From the NCBI GenBank assembly GCA_023268955.1, contig JALRJW010000211.1:1-5735 (forward strand): 5,735 bases of DNA. Reading direction: 5' to 3'. Source of the stretch: Aliarcobacter sp. (GTDB lineage: Bacteria; Campylobacterota; Campylobacteria; Campylobacterales; Arcobacteraceae). A program made the translations under genes and the position numbers. This document shows, piece after piece, positions 1 through 5,735 of the stretch (the stretch's first letter is position 1; every line of letters begins with the position of its first letter). The notes under the pieces are model-generated. The model worked only from the letters and a program-made list of their open reading frames with translations. It had not been told where the DNA came from and did no database searches.

Positions 1-1
1 T

Positions 2-502
2 TCTAAGATTTCTTTACGTTCTGAAAATCAAAATAAGGTTGTAAATTATTTGTATAAAAATAAAGACTCATCATTTTCAAAAATTCATATACAGGATCTT
101 TTAGATGTATCAGTTTCTGTTCTTGAAAACCTTGTAAAGAAGAATATTTTGTTAAAAAATAGAGTTCCTGTTAAAAGAATATCTAATTCTACTGAAACAT
201 CAATAAAGGAATTAGTACTTTCAGATTCTCAAAAAGCTGCCTTAAATGGTATAAAAAAATCCTTCTTAGTAAATAATGTTGTAAATCTTTTAGGTATTAC
301 TTCATCAGGTAAAACAGAAATATATGTTAACCTTATAAAAGAAGAAATTAGCAAAGGAAATAGTGCTCTTCTTATGGTCCCCGAAATTGCATTAACAACT
401 CAATTAAGTTTACGTTTATCAAGTTATTTTCCAAGTAACTTGATAGTTTACCACTCCTCAATTTCTCCAAAGTGTTTAGGTAGGCTTTTTTTATATATTT
501 GA
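2..502 (+). pseudogene. priA: Truncated PriA-like primosomal helicase fragment, open at left edge
   Basis: The reading frame is open from base 2, so the gene begins outside the window; the TTG at 50 is probably not a real start. Visible are a winged-helix-like stretch (about 50-200), then the start of the helicase core. The Walker A motif GITSSGKT lies at 293-316, followed by EIYVNLI, motif Ia VPEIALTTQL (about 377-406) and YHSSIS near 449-466. This order is characteristic of PriA, the replication-restart helicase that reloads the replisome at stalled forks. After about 467 the similarity stops: the expected ER..W segment, the DE.H Walker B box, the zinc-binding cysteines and the C-terminal helicase domain are absent, and TGA follows at 500-502. 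None of the three forward frames downstream resumes the family, so a single frameshift does not explain the break. The TSSGKTEIY spelling resembles Bacteroidota PriA, which suggests foreign origin or a chimeric join. PriA identity is confident; pseudogene status is inferred. Confidence 0.7.
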
Positions 503-514
503 TAAAGGAATTTT

Positions 515-655
515 ATGTCTGCTAAAGAATTAAAAGCTAAGATTATTTTAGTTAAAGAACCTATTGTTAAAAAAACTTCTACTTTTGTAGGTAAAAAAAA
601 TACACAAGGTCCTAAAAAAATTGTTACAACTAAAGATTGTTATAAGAGACAATAA
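515..655 (+). CDS. Small lysine-rich hypothetical protein (46 aa)
   Basis: An ATG at 515 opens a 46-codon frame ending in TAA at 653-655. A good ribosome-binding site, AAAGGA at 504-509, sits 5 nt upstream, and codon choice (GCT, AAA, GAA, TTA, GTT) is typical of the surrounding AT-rich genes. The product is very basic, with about a dozen lysines spread along it, no membrane segment, no signal peptide and one cysteine near the end (KDCYKRQ). I do not recognise a family. A small basic cytoplasmic, possibly nucleic-acid-binding, protein is conceivable, but nothing shows this directly. It starts 12 bp after the stop of the broken priA fragment and converges on the Sel1 gene, whose stop is 10 bp away. 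It could be part of the same foreign segment as the priA fragment, or a chance ORF; the ribosome-binding site argues for a real gene. Confidence 0.45.
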   Translation: MSAKELKAKIILVKEPIVKKTSTFVGKKNTQGPKKIVTTKDCYKRQ

Positions 656-680
656 GCAAATTTTATTATTTGTTTTTTTC
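654..680 (+). terminator. Possible weak intrinsic terminator between convergent genes
   Basis: Bases 654-661 can pair with 668-675 (8 pairs, one G-T wobble, only one G-C pair) around a 6-base loop at 662-667. The T-run 673-679 forms the distal side of the stem and the tail. It is placed to end plus-strand transcription after the 46-residue ORF, and it overlaps the last codons of the convergent Sel1 gene. The stem is weak and such A/T pairings arise easily in DNA of this composition. No comparable terminator is evident for the minus-strand cluster. Confidence 0.27.
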
Positions 681-1226
681 TAATATTTTTATATACTCTT
701 CTGCTTCCATAATTTGTTGATCTCTTGCTATATATAGCCATTTAAGAGCAATTTCTTTTTCTTTAGCTTCAAGATTTTCATATCCTTTACCTTTTCCTGT
801 TGCTAATAAAATAGAATAGGCTCTAATTCCATCTTTACTTCCATTAATTGCAGACTTTTCTAACCAATAAGCTGCTTTATCAATATCCCTTTGAATAATT
901 AAACCTTTTTCATAATTAATACCAAGTTCATATTGAGCTCTTTGATCATTAAGATTTGCAGCTTCAATTACATATTTTAATGCCTCTTTTTTATCTTTTG
1001 TTACACCAAAACCTTGTTCATATAAATTAGATAAATTAATTAGTGCTGTAGTATTACCTTTTTTAGCAAGTTTATCCCAAATCTCTTTAGCTTCATCAAA
1101 TTGGCCCATTTTATACAATGCATAGGCTTTTAAATTATCAACTGCTTCTTTAGCATTTTTATCTTCGGCTAATAAATTAGAATTTATTATTCCTAAAAAT
1201 AGTAATAGAAATACTTTTTTATACAT
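666..1226 (-). CDS. Exported Sel1-repeat (SLR/TPR-like) protein
   Basis: This 186-residue protein begins with a Sec-type signal peptide (MYKKVFLLLFLGIINSNLLA, predicted cleavage after Ala20), so it should act in the periplasm or be secreted. The rest is helical repeat. About residues 25-57 form a TPR-like pair (ALYKMGQFDEAKEIWDKLA), followed by Sel1-type units at about 60-93, 96-129 and 132-168, with the recurring A...L...Y..G.G......A..W...A spacing (examples: LSNLYEQGFGV, ELGINYEKGL, AAYWLEKSA). Sel1 repeats are protein-binding scaffolds; in Campylobacterota many are secreted, cysteine-rich Hcp-type proteins. This one has no cysteines at all, so it is not a typical Hcp. The ATG at 1226 is supported by AAAGGA at 1232-1237, 5 nt upstream, which overlaps the stop codon of the preceding gene. 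It is the last gene of the four-gene cluster led by the penicillin-binding protein, which hints at an envelope role. The binding partner is unknown. Confidence 0.85.
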   Translation of the reverse strand: MYKKVFLLLFLGIINSNLLAEDKNAKEAVDNLKAYALYKMGQFDEAKEIWDKLAKKGNTTALINLSNLYEQGFGVTKDKKEALKYVIEAANLNDQRAQYELGINYEKGLIIQRDIDKAAYWLEKSAINGSKDGIRAYSILLATGKGKGYENLEAKEKEIALKWLYIARDQQIMEAEEYIKILEKNK

Positions 1227-1235
1227 AATAATCCT

Positions 1236-1577
1236 TTAATCAATAGATTCTATTATGATTTTACCACACACTTCTTTTGTTTCATTAATTAAGAATTTTG
1301 ATTTTGAGTATTTATCTTGAATAAAAACATTAAATTTCATATTTTTCATTGTAAATATTCTACATTTATCAGATTCATAGATAAATAACATTTTACCATT
1401 ACAAATTCTTCTAAAATCTTCAATAGTCTTGAATTTTAATAAACCTATATATTTGTCTTTTTTTGTTTTAACAATGCAATGAGTTAGAGTATTGTGTTTT
1501 GTAGATAAGTTAAAGTTGTTATCAGCAAATAAAGTTGCTGATAACATTAATAGAAGTATTTTAGTTTCTAGCTTCAA
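1236..1577 (-). CDS. Small exported four-cysteine protein of unknown function
   Basis: This 113-residue protein belongs to no family I recognise. It has a convincing signal peptide: a lysine-containing start (MKLETK), a hydrophobic core (ILLLMLSATLF) and likely cleavage after Ala18. The mature part is about 95 residues, lysine-rich, with a likely beta-strand pattern and four cysteines at 34, 59, 72 and 104, an even number that could form two periplasmic disulfides. The chosen start is TTG at 1577-1575; the next in-frame ATG (Met11) would destroy the signal peptide. The start lies 17 bp inside the end of the isomerase gene and has no clear Shine-Dalgarno sequence, so translation is probably coupled to that gene. 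The Sel1 gene follows after 9 bp, with its ribosome-binding site overlapping this stop codon. The setting suggests an envelope protein. Existence of the gene is fairly sure; function is unknown. Confidence 0.72.
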   Translation of the reverse strand: MKLETKILLLMLSATLFADNNFNLSTKHNTLTHCIVKTKKDKYIGLLKFKTIEDFRRICNGKMLFIYESDKCRIFTMKNMKFNVFIQDKYSKSKFLINETKEVCGKIIIESID

Positions 1578-2073
1578 GGATTTCGATTGATACTATTTTA
1601 TCACCTTGTCTAATAGCATCTAATACATCAAAACTTTCAGAATCATTAGCTTCAATACCACCAAAAACAGTATGACCACCATCTAAATGTGGGCATGGAA
1701 CAAAACAAATGAAAAATTGACTTCCACCTGTATTTTTACCTGCATGAGCCATAGATAAACTTCCTCTGTTATGAACTTGTTTTTCAGCTTTTGTTTCACA
1801 TTCAATTGCCCATCCTGGATTTCCCATACCTGAACCATCTGGACATCCACCTTGCGCCATGAAACCTGGAATAACTCTATGAAAATTTAATCCATTATAA
1901 AAACCATCTTTTGCTAATGTTGCAAAGTTTGCAACAGTATTTGGTGTTTCTTCATTGAAAAGTTTGATTATAATTTCACCTTTTTGAGTAGTGAATTTTG
2001 CATAATTAAATTTTGCTAATTCTTCTTTTGTATAATCATATTTTTTTAATTCTCTTTTTCCAAATCCAAACAA
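1561..2073 (-). CDS. Cyclophilin-type peptidyl-prolyl cis-trans isomerase
   Basis: This 170-residue enzyme catalyses cis-trans isomerisation of Xaa-Pro peptide bonds and assists protein folding. The cyclophilin domain fills about residues 25-168. The signature FHRVIPGFMAQGG covers 64-76, with catalytic Arg66 and pocket residues Phe71 and Gln74. GSQFFICF (117-124) and PHLDGGHTVFG (128-138) complete the binding groove. His129 stands where human cyclophilin A has Trp121, as is usual in bacterial cyclophilins with low cyclosporin affinity. A short N-terminal extension (about 1-24) is charged, with no signal peptide, so the enzyme should be cytoplasmic like E. coli PpiB. The start is TTG at 2073, supported by AAAGGA at 2080-2085, 6 nt upstream. 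The gene begins 15 bp after the penicillin-binding protein gene and overlaps the next gene by 17 bp, so it belongs to the same transcription unit. Four cysteines (77, 92, 123, 127) are present; I assign no role to them. Confidence 0.95.
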   Translation of the reverse strand: MFGFGKRELKKYDYTKEELAKFNYAKFTTQKGEIIIKLFNEETPNTVANFATLAKDGFYNGLNFHRVIPGFMAQGGCPDGSGMGNPGWAIECETKAEKQVHNRGSLSMAHAGKNTGGSQFFICFVPCPHLDGGHTVFGGIEANDSESFDVLDAIRQGDKIVSIEILEARN

Positions 2074-2079
2074 TGTTTA

Positions 2080-2085
2080 TCCTTT
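2080..2085 (-). promoter_or_regulatory. Ribosome-binding site fixing the TTG start of the isomerase
   Basis: The minus strand reads AAAGGA here, 6 nt before the TTG at 2073-2071. It lies just after the stop codon (2091-2089) of the penicillin-binding protein gene. Because no ATG occurs nearby in frame, this site is the main support for the non-ATG start. Confidence 0.75.
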
Positions 2086-2088
2086 ATA

Positions 2089-3960
2089 TTAATTTTTGCC
2101 AATTATATCAATTTTAGGTGTAAGATAGTTTAATTTAACTAGATTTTGCGTAACTTCTTTAAAAACTGGAACAGCAGAGTGGGATGCATAGTAGTAATAC
2201 CAATATTTACCTGTAGAAATAGGTTCAAATACCGATACTCCTATTGTATATGAATTTTCATCATCATTTACAAAACCAAAGAATGATGAAATATATCTTC
2301 TTAAATATTTACCACCCCTTGCAATTTGCGCTGTTCCTGTTTTACCACCAACTTCTAGACCATCAATTTTTGCTTCAGTTCCTGTTCCTTCATCAACAGT
2401 TTTTATTAGTAATCGTTTAATTTCCTCTGCAGTTTCTTTACTTATAACTTGGTCTTTGATTTCTTCATCATCTTTTAAATATTTCTTACCATTATGTAAA
2501 ACATAATCAACAACTTTTGGTGTAGAAATATAACCATTATTATTGAATACTGTATATGCTTTCATAACTTGCATGAATGTTGATGTCATACCTTGACCAT
2601 ATGAAACCGTCGCTTTAAATACATTATCTTCACCTTTAGAGTCATTAGCTGAAAATTGATAAAGTTTTGGCATTAATCCAGTGTTTTCATAGGGTAAATC
2701 TATACCAGTCTTTTTTGTAAAGCCGTATCTTTTTAGTCCTTCATAAAATTCAGGTCCTGATAATCTTTGTGCATACTGTAATGTTCCAATATTTGAAGAA
2801 TAAATTACAATATCATCTAGAGTTAAATAGTTTTTTTCAAATTGATGATCATCTTTAATGTAGAATCTATCTAATTTATATTTTCCTTTTGGATATTCAC
2901 CATCTTTATTTTTCTTACCTTCATTGTACGCAAATAATAATTCATTTGGTTTTATTCTACCTTTATCCATTACTAAAGATATTGATATAGGTTTTAATAC
3001 TGAACCTGGTTCAAATGGTTTTTCTATAGCACTAACATTTAGCCACGGAATATCTTCTTGTTGAATTTTTTCTGGATTAAATCTATTTGATGAAGCTAAT
3101 GCAATTATTTTCCCTGTTTTACTATCCATAACAGATGCAATAATCTCTTTTGCTCCTAATTTATCTTTGAATTTATCTAATGTTATTTCAATGTTTTTTT
3201 GAAGTTTCAAAGGGATGTTTAGTTTTATATTTGCACCGTCAACTCTTTTCTCAATTACAGATTTTTTGTCAAATGAAATATATGATAGAACATCTCTGTT
3301 TCCTTGTAATAATCCATCTTTTGTTTCAGATAATAAATCATCGTAATTTTTTTCTAGACCTTTTATACCCTTTACTTTTGTGGTGTGAGTAGATTTATCT
3401 TCATATTTAGTAATATATCCAACTACAGGAGTTAATGTTTTTTCATAGGAAAAAACTCTTTTCTCTCCACTTTCCTCAACTGTAAGACCTCTTAATATCG
3501 TATAGCCATTTATTTTTTTAGATTCAAATATATCTAGTTTCCTAAGTTTAAATGACAATTCTTTTAGATTTTTTGCAGTTCTTGAATCAATATTGTATGA
3601 TAAAACTACGTAACCGTTCTTTGATTCATTTAATTTTTCTTTTAAAGTATCATATGAGATATTACTATAAATTGATAATAGGTTTAAAAAAAGTTCTTTT
3701 TTTTCTTCTACTAAGAATCTAGTATCAAGTGAAATTTTATATAGTTTTTTTGTAGATGCTATTTTAAAATGGTCATTACTGATTATATCTCCTCTAACAG
3801 CAAGTTCACTTTTCTTTGTATCTAGAGATGGAAGATTTCTATTATCTGATACAGTTTTAAATAATGAAGCAACTAGAATTGTTAAAAAAATAAGAATCAA
3901 GAAAAAAATAATTATGATTTTCTTAGTTTTATTGATATTTTCTGTTTGTATTGAAGACAT
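2089..3960 (-). CDS. ftsI: Class B penicillin-binding protein, septal transpeptidase (FtsI/PBP3 type)
   Basis: This 623-residue D,D-transpeptidase cross-links peptidoglycan stem peptides on the periplasmic face of the membrane. A short cytoplasmic tail (1-14) precedes one membrane anchor (about 15-33, KIIIIFFLILIFLTILVAS). A non-catalytic pedestal domain follows, starting with the conserved RGDI at 56-59. The transpeptidase domain spans about 270-608: SVLK at 320-323 with nucleophile Ser320 and Lys323, SSN at 388-390, and KTGTA at 540-544. Length fits class B PBPs, and there is no glycosyltransferase domain. I chose the ATG at 3960 because GGAT at 3968-3965 lies at proper spacing. The longer frame back to 4035 would run antisense into ftsW and add a non-conserved 25 residues. 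The gene leads the minus-strand cluster and diverges from ftsW, its expected partner enzyme, which favours FtsI over the elongation enzyme PBP2/MrdA; that subfamily choice is inferred from context and general resemblance. Confidence 0.92.
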   Translation of the reverse strand: MSSIQTENINKTKKIIIIFFLILIFLTILVASLFKTVSDNRNLPSLDTKKSELAVRGDIISNDHFKIASTKKLYKISLDTRFLVEEKKELFLNLLSIYSNISYDTLKEKLNESKNGYVVLSYNIDSRTAKNLKELSFKLRKLDIFESKKINGYTILRGLTVEESGEKRVFSYEKTLTPVVGYITKYEDKSTHTTKVKGIKGLEKNYDDLLSETKDGLLQGNRDVLSYISFDKKSVIEKRVDGANIKLNIPLKLQKNIEITLDKFKDKLGAKEIIASVMDSKTGKIIALASSNRFNPEKIQQEDIPWLNVSAIEKPFEPGSVLKPISISLVMDKGRIKPNELLFAYNEGKKNKDGEYPKGKYKLDRFYIKDDHQFEKNYLTLDDIVIYSSNIGTLQYAQRLSGPEFYEGLKRYGFTKKTGIDLPYENTGLMPKLYQFSANDSKGEDNVFKATVSYGQGMTSTFMQVMKAYTVFNNNGYISTPKVVDYVLHNGKKYLKDDEEIKDQVISKETAEEIKRLLIKTVDEGTGTEAKIDGLEVGGKTGTAQIARGGKYLRRYISSFFGFVNDDENSYTIGVSVFEPISTGKYWYYYYASHSAVPVFKEVTQNLVKLNYLTPKIDIIGKN

Positions 3961-3973
3961 CTTTATCCATAAT

Positions 3974-3983
3974 ATTATATAAT
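3974..3983. promoter_or_regulatory. Palindromic divergent -10 region between ftsI and ftsW
   Basis: The 28 bp spacer between the two start codons contains the perfect palindrome ATTATATAAT. It gives a consensus TATAAT on the plus strand (3978-3983) and another on the minus strand (3979-3974), so one A/T block could serve as -10 box in both directions. No good -35 hexamer is visible, which is usual for the main sigma factor of Campylobacterota. The plus-strand box predicts transcription starting near 3990, at the ftsW start codon. The minus-strand box would start transcription near 3967, inside the ftsI ribosome-binding site, so the box at 3998-3993 is a better fit for ftsI. Confidence 0.45.
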
Positions 3984-3988
3984 GTAAC

Positions 3989-5248
3989 ATGTATTTTATC
4001 GAAAACTTATTAAATCCAATTAAATCAATTACCAACGATGTAATTAATAATTATAAAAATAGTAATATTGATTATTTATTATTTTTTTTAGCATCATCTT
4101 TAGTAATAATTAGTATTATATTTTCATATTCACTCACAATTTATACAGTGGAGTTTTATGGCTACAGTCAGTTTCATTTTTTTATGAGACAACTTTTTGT
4201 AGGAGTACTTGGTATTTTATTGATGTGGACTATTCCTCTATTTAAAACAGAAAAGATATTGAAATTTATAGGATTTACTTTTTTTGGTTTATTTTTAATT
4301 TTAATGATATTAATGCCTTTTCTCCCATCTTCACTTGTTACAGCTGCAGGTGGTGCTAATAGATGGATAAGATTACCTGGCTTTTCTCTCTCACCTGTAG
4401 AATTTTTTAAAATAGGATTTATATTTTTTTTAGCTTGGTCATTTAATAGAAAAGTTGTTGATGAAAAAAATGCAAAATTAAAAGAAGAATTTGTACTATT
4501 ATTACCATATTTTGTAACATTTATTTTTGTAGTTTTTTTAGTTGCGGTTATGCAAAAAGATTTAGGTCAAGTTGTTTTATTAGGTGTAATTTTAGTAGCT
4601 CTTATGATTTTTGCAAATAGGTCATATAAACTTTTTCTAACTTTAGGTTCAATTGCATTGAGTGGTTTGGTTATACTAATTTTAATTGCTCCACATAGAT
4701 TAACAAGAATTTATTCTTGGTGGTCAATGGTACAAGATGGGATATTAAGTGTTTTACCTTCTTGGGCAGATAAATATTTAAGAATTGAAAACTTACCTGA
4801 GCCTTATCAAGTTTCACATTCATTAAATGCAATAAATAATGGTGGTTTTTTAGGTCAAGGTATTGCATTAGGTGATATTAAATTAGGTTTTTTATCAGAA
4901 GTTCATACGGATTTTGTTATTGCTGGAATTACAGAAGAGATAGGTTTATTAGGTATTAGTTTAGTAATAATGATTTTATTTTTAATGATATGGAGAATTT
5001 TAAGTATAAGTTTAAGGGTTGAAAATAATGTTTATCACTTATTTAGTTTAGGTATTGCACTAATGATAATAGTGGCATTTTTGATTAATTCATATGGAAT
5101 ATCAGGAATGATACCTATTAAAGGGATTGCAGTACCATTTTTGTCTTATGGTGGTTCTTCTATGCTAGCTGCTTGTATTGCTATAGGTTTAGTATTATCA
5201 ATTAGTAAAGAAGTTAAAAAGAAAAATAAAAAAAGAATTAAGAAATGA
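3989..5248 (+). CDS. ftsW: FtsW, SEDS-family septal peptidoglycan glycosyltransferase
   Basis: This 419-residue membrane protein polymerises lipid II into glycan strands at the division site, working with a class B PBP. About ten membrane helices are visible (for example 29-50, 66-82, 91-112, 133-152, 168-188, 192-209, 213-234, 320-340, 349-369, 379-404). SEDS hallmarks appear in order: GGANRWI (121-127), GFSLSPVEFFKI (131-142), QKDLGQ (189-194), the large extracellular loop with NNGGFLGQG (283-291), KLGFLSEVHTDF (298-309) with the expected catalytic Asp308, and VPFLSYGGSS (382-391). The tail is strongly basic (KKKNKKRIKK) and cytoplasmic. The ATG at 3989 is the only ATG, GTG or TTG that keeps the first helix: an in-frame stop lies at 3980-3982 and the next candidate, GTG at codon 54, would remove that helix. 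No Shine-Dalgarno sequence precedes it. The stop overlaps the murG start (ATGA). RodA is the alternative; the murG linkage favours FtsW. Confidence 0.93.
   Translation: MYFIENLLNPIKSITNDVINNYKNSNIDYLLFFLASSLVIISIIFSYSLTIYTVEFYGYSQFHFFMRQLFVGVLGILLMWTIPLFKTEKILKFIGFTFFGLFLILMILMPFLPSSLVTAAGGANRWIRLPGFSLSPVEFFKIGFIFFLAWSFNRKVVDEKNAKLKEEFVLLLPYFVTFIFVVFLVAVMQKDLGQVVLLGVILVALMIFANRSYKLFLTLGSIALSGLVILILIAPHRLTRIYSWWSMVQDGILSVLPSWADKYLRIENLPEPYQVSHSLNAINNGGFLGQGIALGDIKLGFLSEVHTDFVIAGITEEIGLLGISLVIMILFLMIWRILSISLRVENNVYHLFSLGIALMIIVAFLINSYGISGMIPIKGIAVPFLSYGGSSMLAACIAIGLVLSISKEVKKKNKKRIKK
3993..3998 (-). promoter_or_regulatory. Candidate -10 box for the ftsI cluster, inside the ftsW start
   Basis: The minus strand reads TAAAAT here, within GATAAAAT. 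Initiation about 7 nt downstream, near 3986, would leave a leader of about 26 nt containing the GGAT ribosome-binding site of ftsI. The box overlaps the first codons of ftsW, so the two promoters would overlap head to head. It rests on sequence match and spacing only. Confidence 0.3.
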
Positions 5249-5735
5249 ATCAAGAATCAGTAGTTATTACAGGTGGTGGTACAGGTGGACATCTTAAAAT
5301 TGCAGATACCTTTATAGATGAACTTATAAAACAAAATGTTGAAGTAATATTTATAGGCTCAATTAATGGGCAAGATAAAGCTTGGTTTGAAAATGATGAA
5401 AGATTAAAAAAGTGTTTCTTTTTAGATACAAGAGGTGTTGTAAATAAAGGGAAGGTTGGAAAAGTTCTATCTTTGATTAATATGTTTTTCAAAGCAATTA
5501 AGTGTATGACAATTTTGAAAAAATATAATATTAAAAAAGTGATTAGTGTTGGAGGTTTTTCAGCTGCCCCTGCAACTTTTGCGAGTATTTTTACAAAAAA
5601 TTGTAACTTGTATATTCATGAACAAAACTCTGTTATGGGTAAATTAAATCAAACAACTAAAAAATATGCAAAAGAGATTTTTTCTTCATATTTAGACTCT
5701 TCAAAAATCAAAGATTATCCTGTGAGTTCAGTGTT
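5245..5735 (+). CDS. murG: MurG, lipid II synthase (N-terminal part, cut by window end)
   Basis: MurG transfers N-acetylglucosamine from UDP-GlcNAc to lipid I on the inner face of the cytoplasmic membrane, making lipid II, the substrate that FtsW polymerises. The first 163 residues are present, roughly the N-terminal Rossmann domain of a protein normally near 340-360 residues. Visible motifs are the first glycine-rich loop GGGTGGH (10-16, with His16), the second loop SVGGFSAAPA (101-110) and HEQNSVMGKLN (125-135), all lipid I/membrane-side elements of the family. GQDKAWFEN (42-50) and RGVVNK (63-68) follow the Helicobacter/Campylobacter version closely. The donor-sugar domain lies beyond the window. 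The ATG overlaps the ftsW stop by 4 bp (ATGA) with only a weak upstream AAGAA, so translation is probably coupled to ftsW. Nothing in the visible part is broken. Confidence 0.95.
   Translation, partial: MNQESVVITGGGTGGHLKIADTFIDELIKQNVEVIFIGSINGQDKAWFENDERLKKCFFLDTRGVVNKGKVGKVLSLINMFFKAIKCMTILKKYNIKKVISVGGFSAAPATFASIFTKNCNLYIHEQNSVMGKLNQTTKKYAKEIFSSYLDSSKIKDYPVSSV

Noticed and set aside
636..653. Short inverted repeat ATTGT / ACAAT with an 8-base loop, as a terminator for the minus-strand cluster
   Set aside because: It has only five pairs, mostly A-T, and no T-run follows directly on the minus strand; it is not distinguishable from chance.
2554..3003. Possible loss of transpeptidase function in the penicillin-binding protein
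   Set aside because: The SVLK, SSN and KTG motifs are all intact and correctly spaced, so there is no sign of inactivation.
3180..3392. Plus-strand 70-codon frame inside the penicillin-binding protein gene
   Set aside because: It is the antisense shadow of a conserved coding region, with no ribosome-binding site and no recognisable product.
3961..4035. N-terminal extension of the penicillin-binding protein to an upstream start at 4035 (25 extra residues)
   Set aside because: It would run antisense through the start of ftsW and cover the intergenic promoter region. The ATG at 3960 has a good GGAT ribosome-binding site and places the membrane anchor near the N-terminus, as expected.
4671..4868. 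Minus-strand 65-codon frame inside ftsW
   Set aside because: It lies antisense to the highly conserved extracellular loop of FtsW and looks like a chance frame.
5250..5492. Minus-strand 80-codon frame opposite murG
   Set aside because: It is antisense to the conserved MurG N-terminus, and the proline/serine-rich translation simply mirrors the glycine-rich loop codons.

Overview
The window is AT-rich and, over most of its length (about 656 to 5735), looks chromosomal and Campylobacterota-like, most like the Arcobacter group. The clearest evidence is the MurG N-terminus, whose GGGTGGHLKIA, GQDKAWFEN, RGVVNK and HEQNSVMGKLN segments follow the pattern I know from Helicobacter and relatives. Low GC, tight gene packing and several TTG starts agree with this. 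The genus is an inference.

Layout from left to right: (1) Positions 2-502 hold a PriA-like helicase fragment that enters from outside the window and stops abruptly just after helicase motif Ia. Its motif spelling (GITSSGKTEIY, VPEIALTTQL) resembles Bacteroidota PriA more than Campylobacterota PriA. (2) Positions 515-655 hold a 46-residue lysine-rich ORF of unknown function. (3) On the minus strand, reading 3960 down to 666, is a compact four-gene cluster: a class B penicillin-binding protein (FtsI type), a cyclophilin-type peptidyl-prolyl isomerase, a small exported four-cysteine protein that I do not recognise, and an exported Sel1-repeat protein. Gaps are 15 bp, a 17 bp overlap and 9 bp. 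(4) On the plus strand from 3989, ftsW is followed by murG with a 4 bp ATGA overlap; murG runs off the right end.

The functional core is septal peptidoglycan synthesis. MurG makes lipid II, FtsW (a SEDS glycosyltransferase) polymerises it, and the class B PBP cross-links it. FtsW and the PBP are divergently transcribed from a spacer of only 28 bp. The centre of that spacer is a perfect 10 bp palindrome that places a TATAAT on each strand.

I see no CRISPR array, tRNA, rRNA, complete mobile element or defence system. No gene-free stretch exceeds 300 bases. The points worth checking are the divergent promoter, the probably leaderless ftsW start, the lineage-discordant broken priA at the left end, and the two unrecognised small genes. 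I did not find a convincing previously undescribed system.
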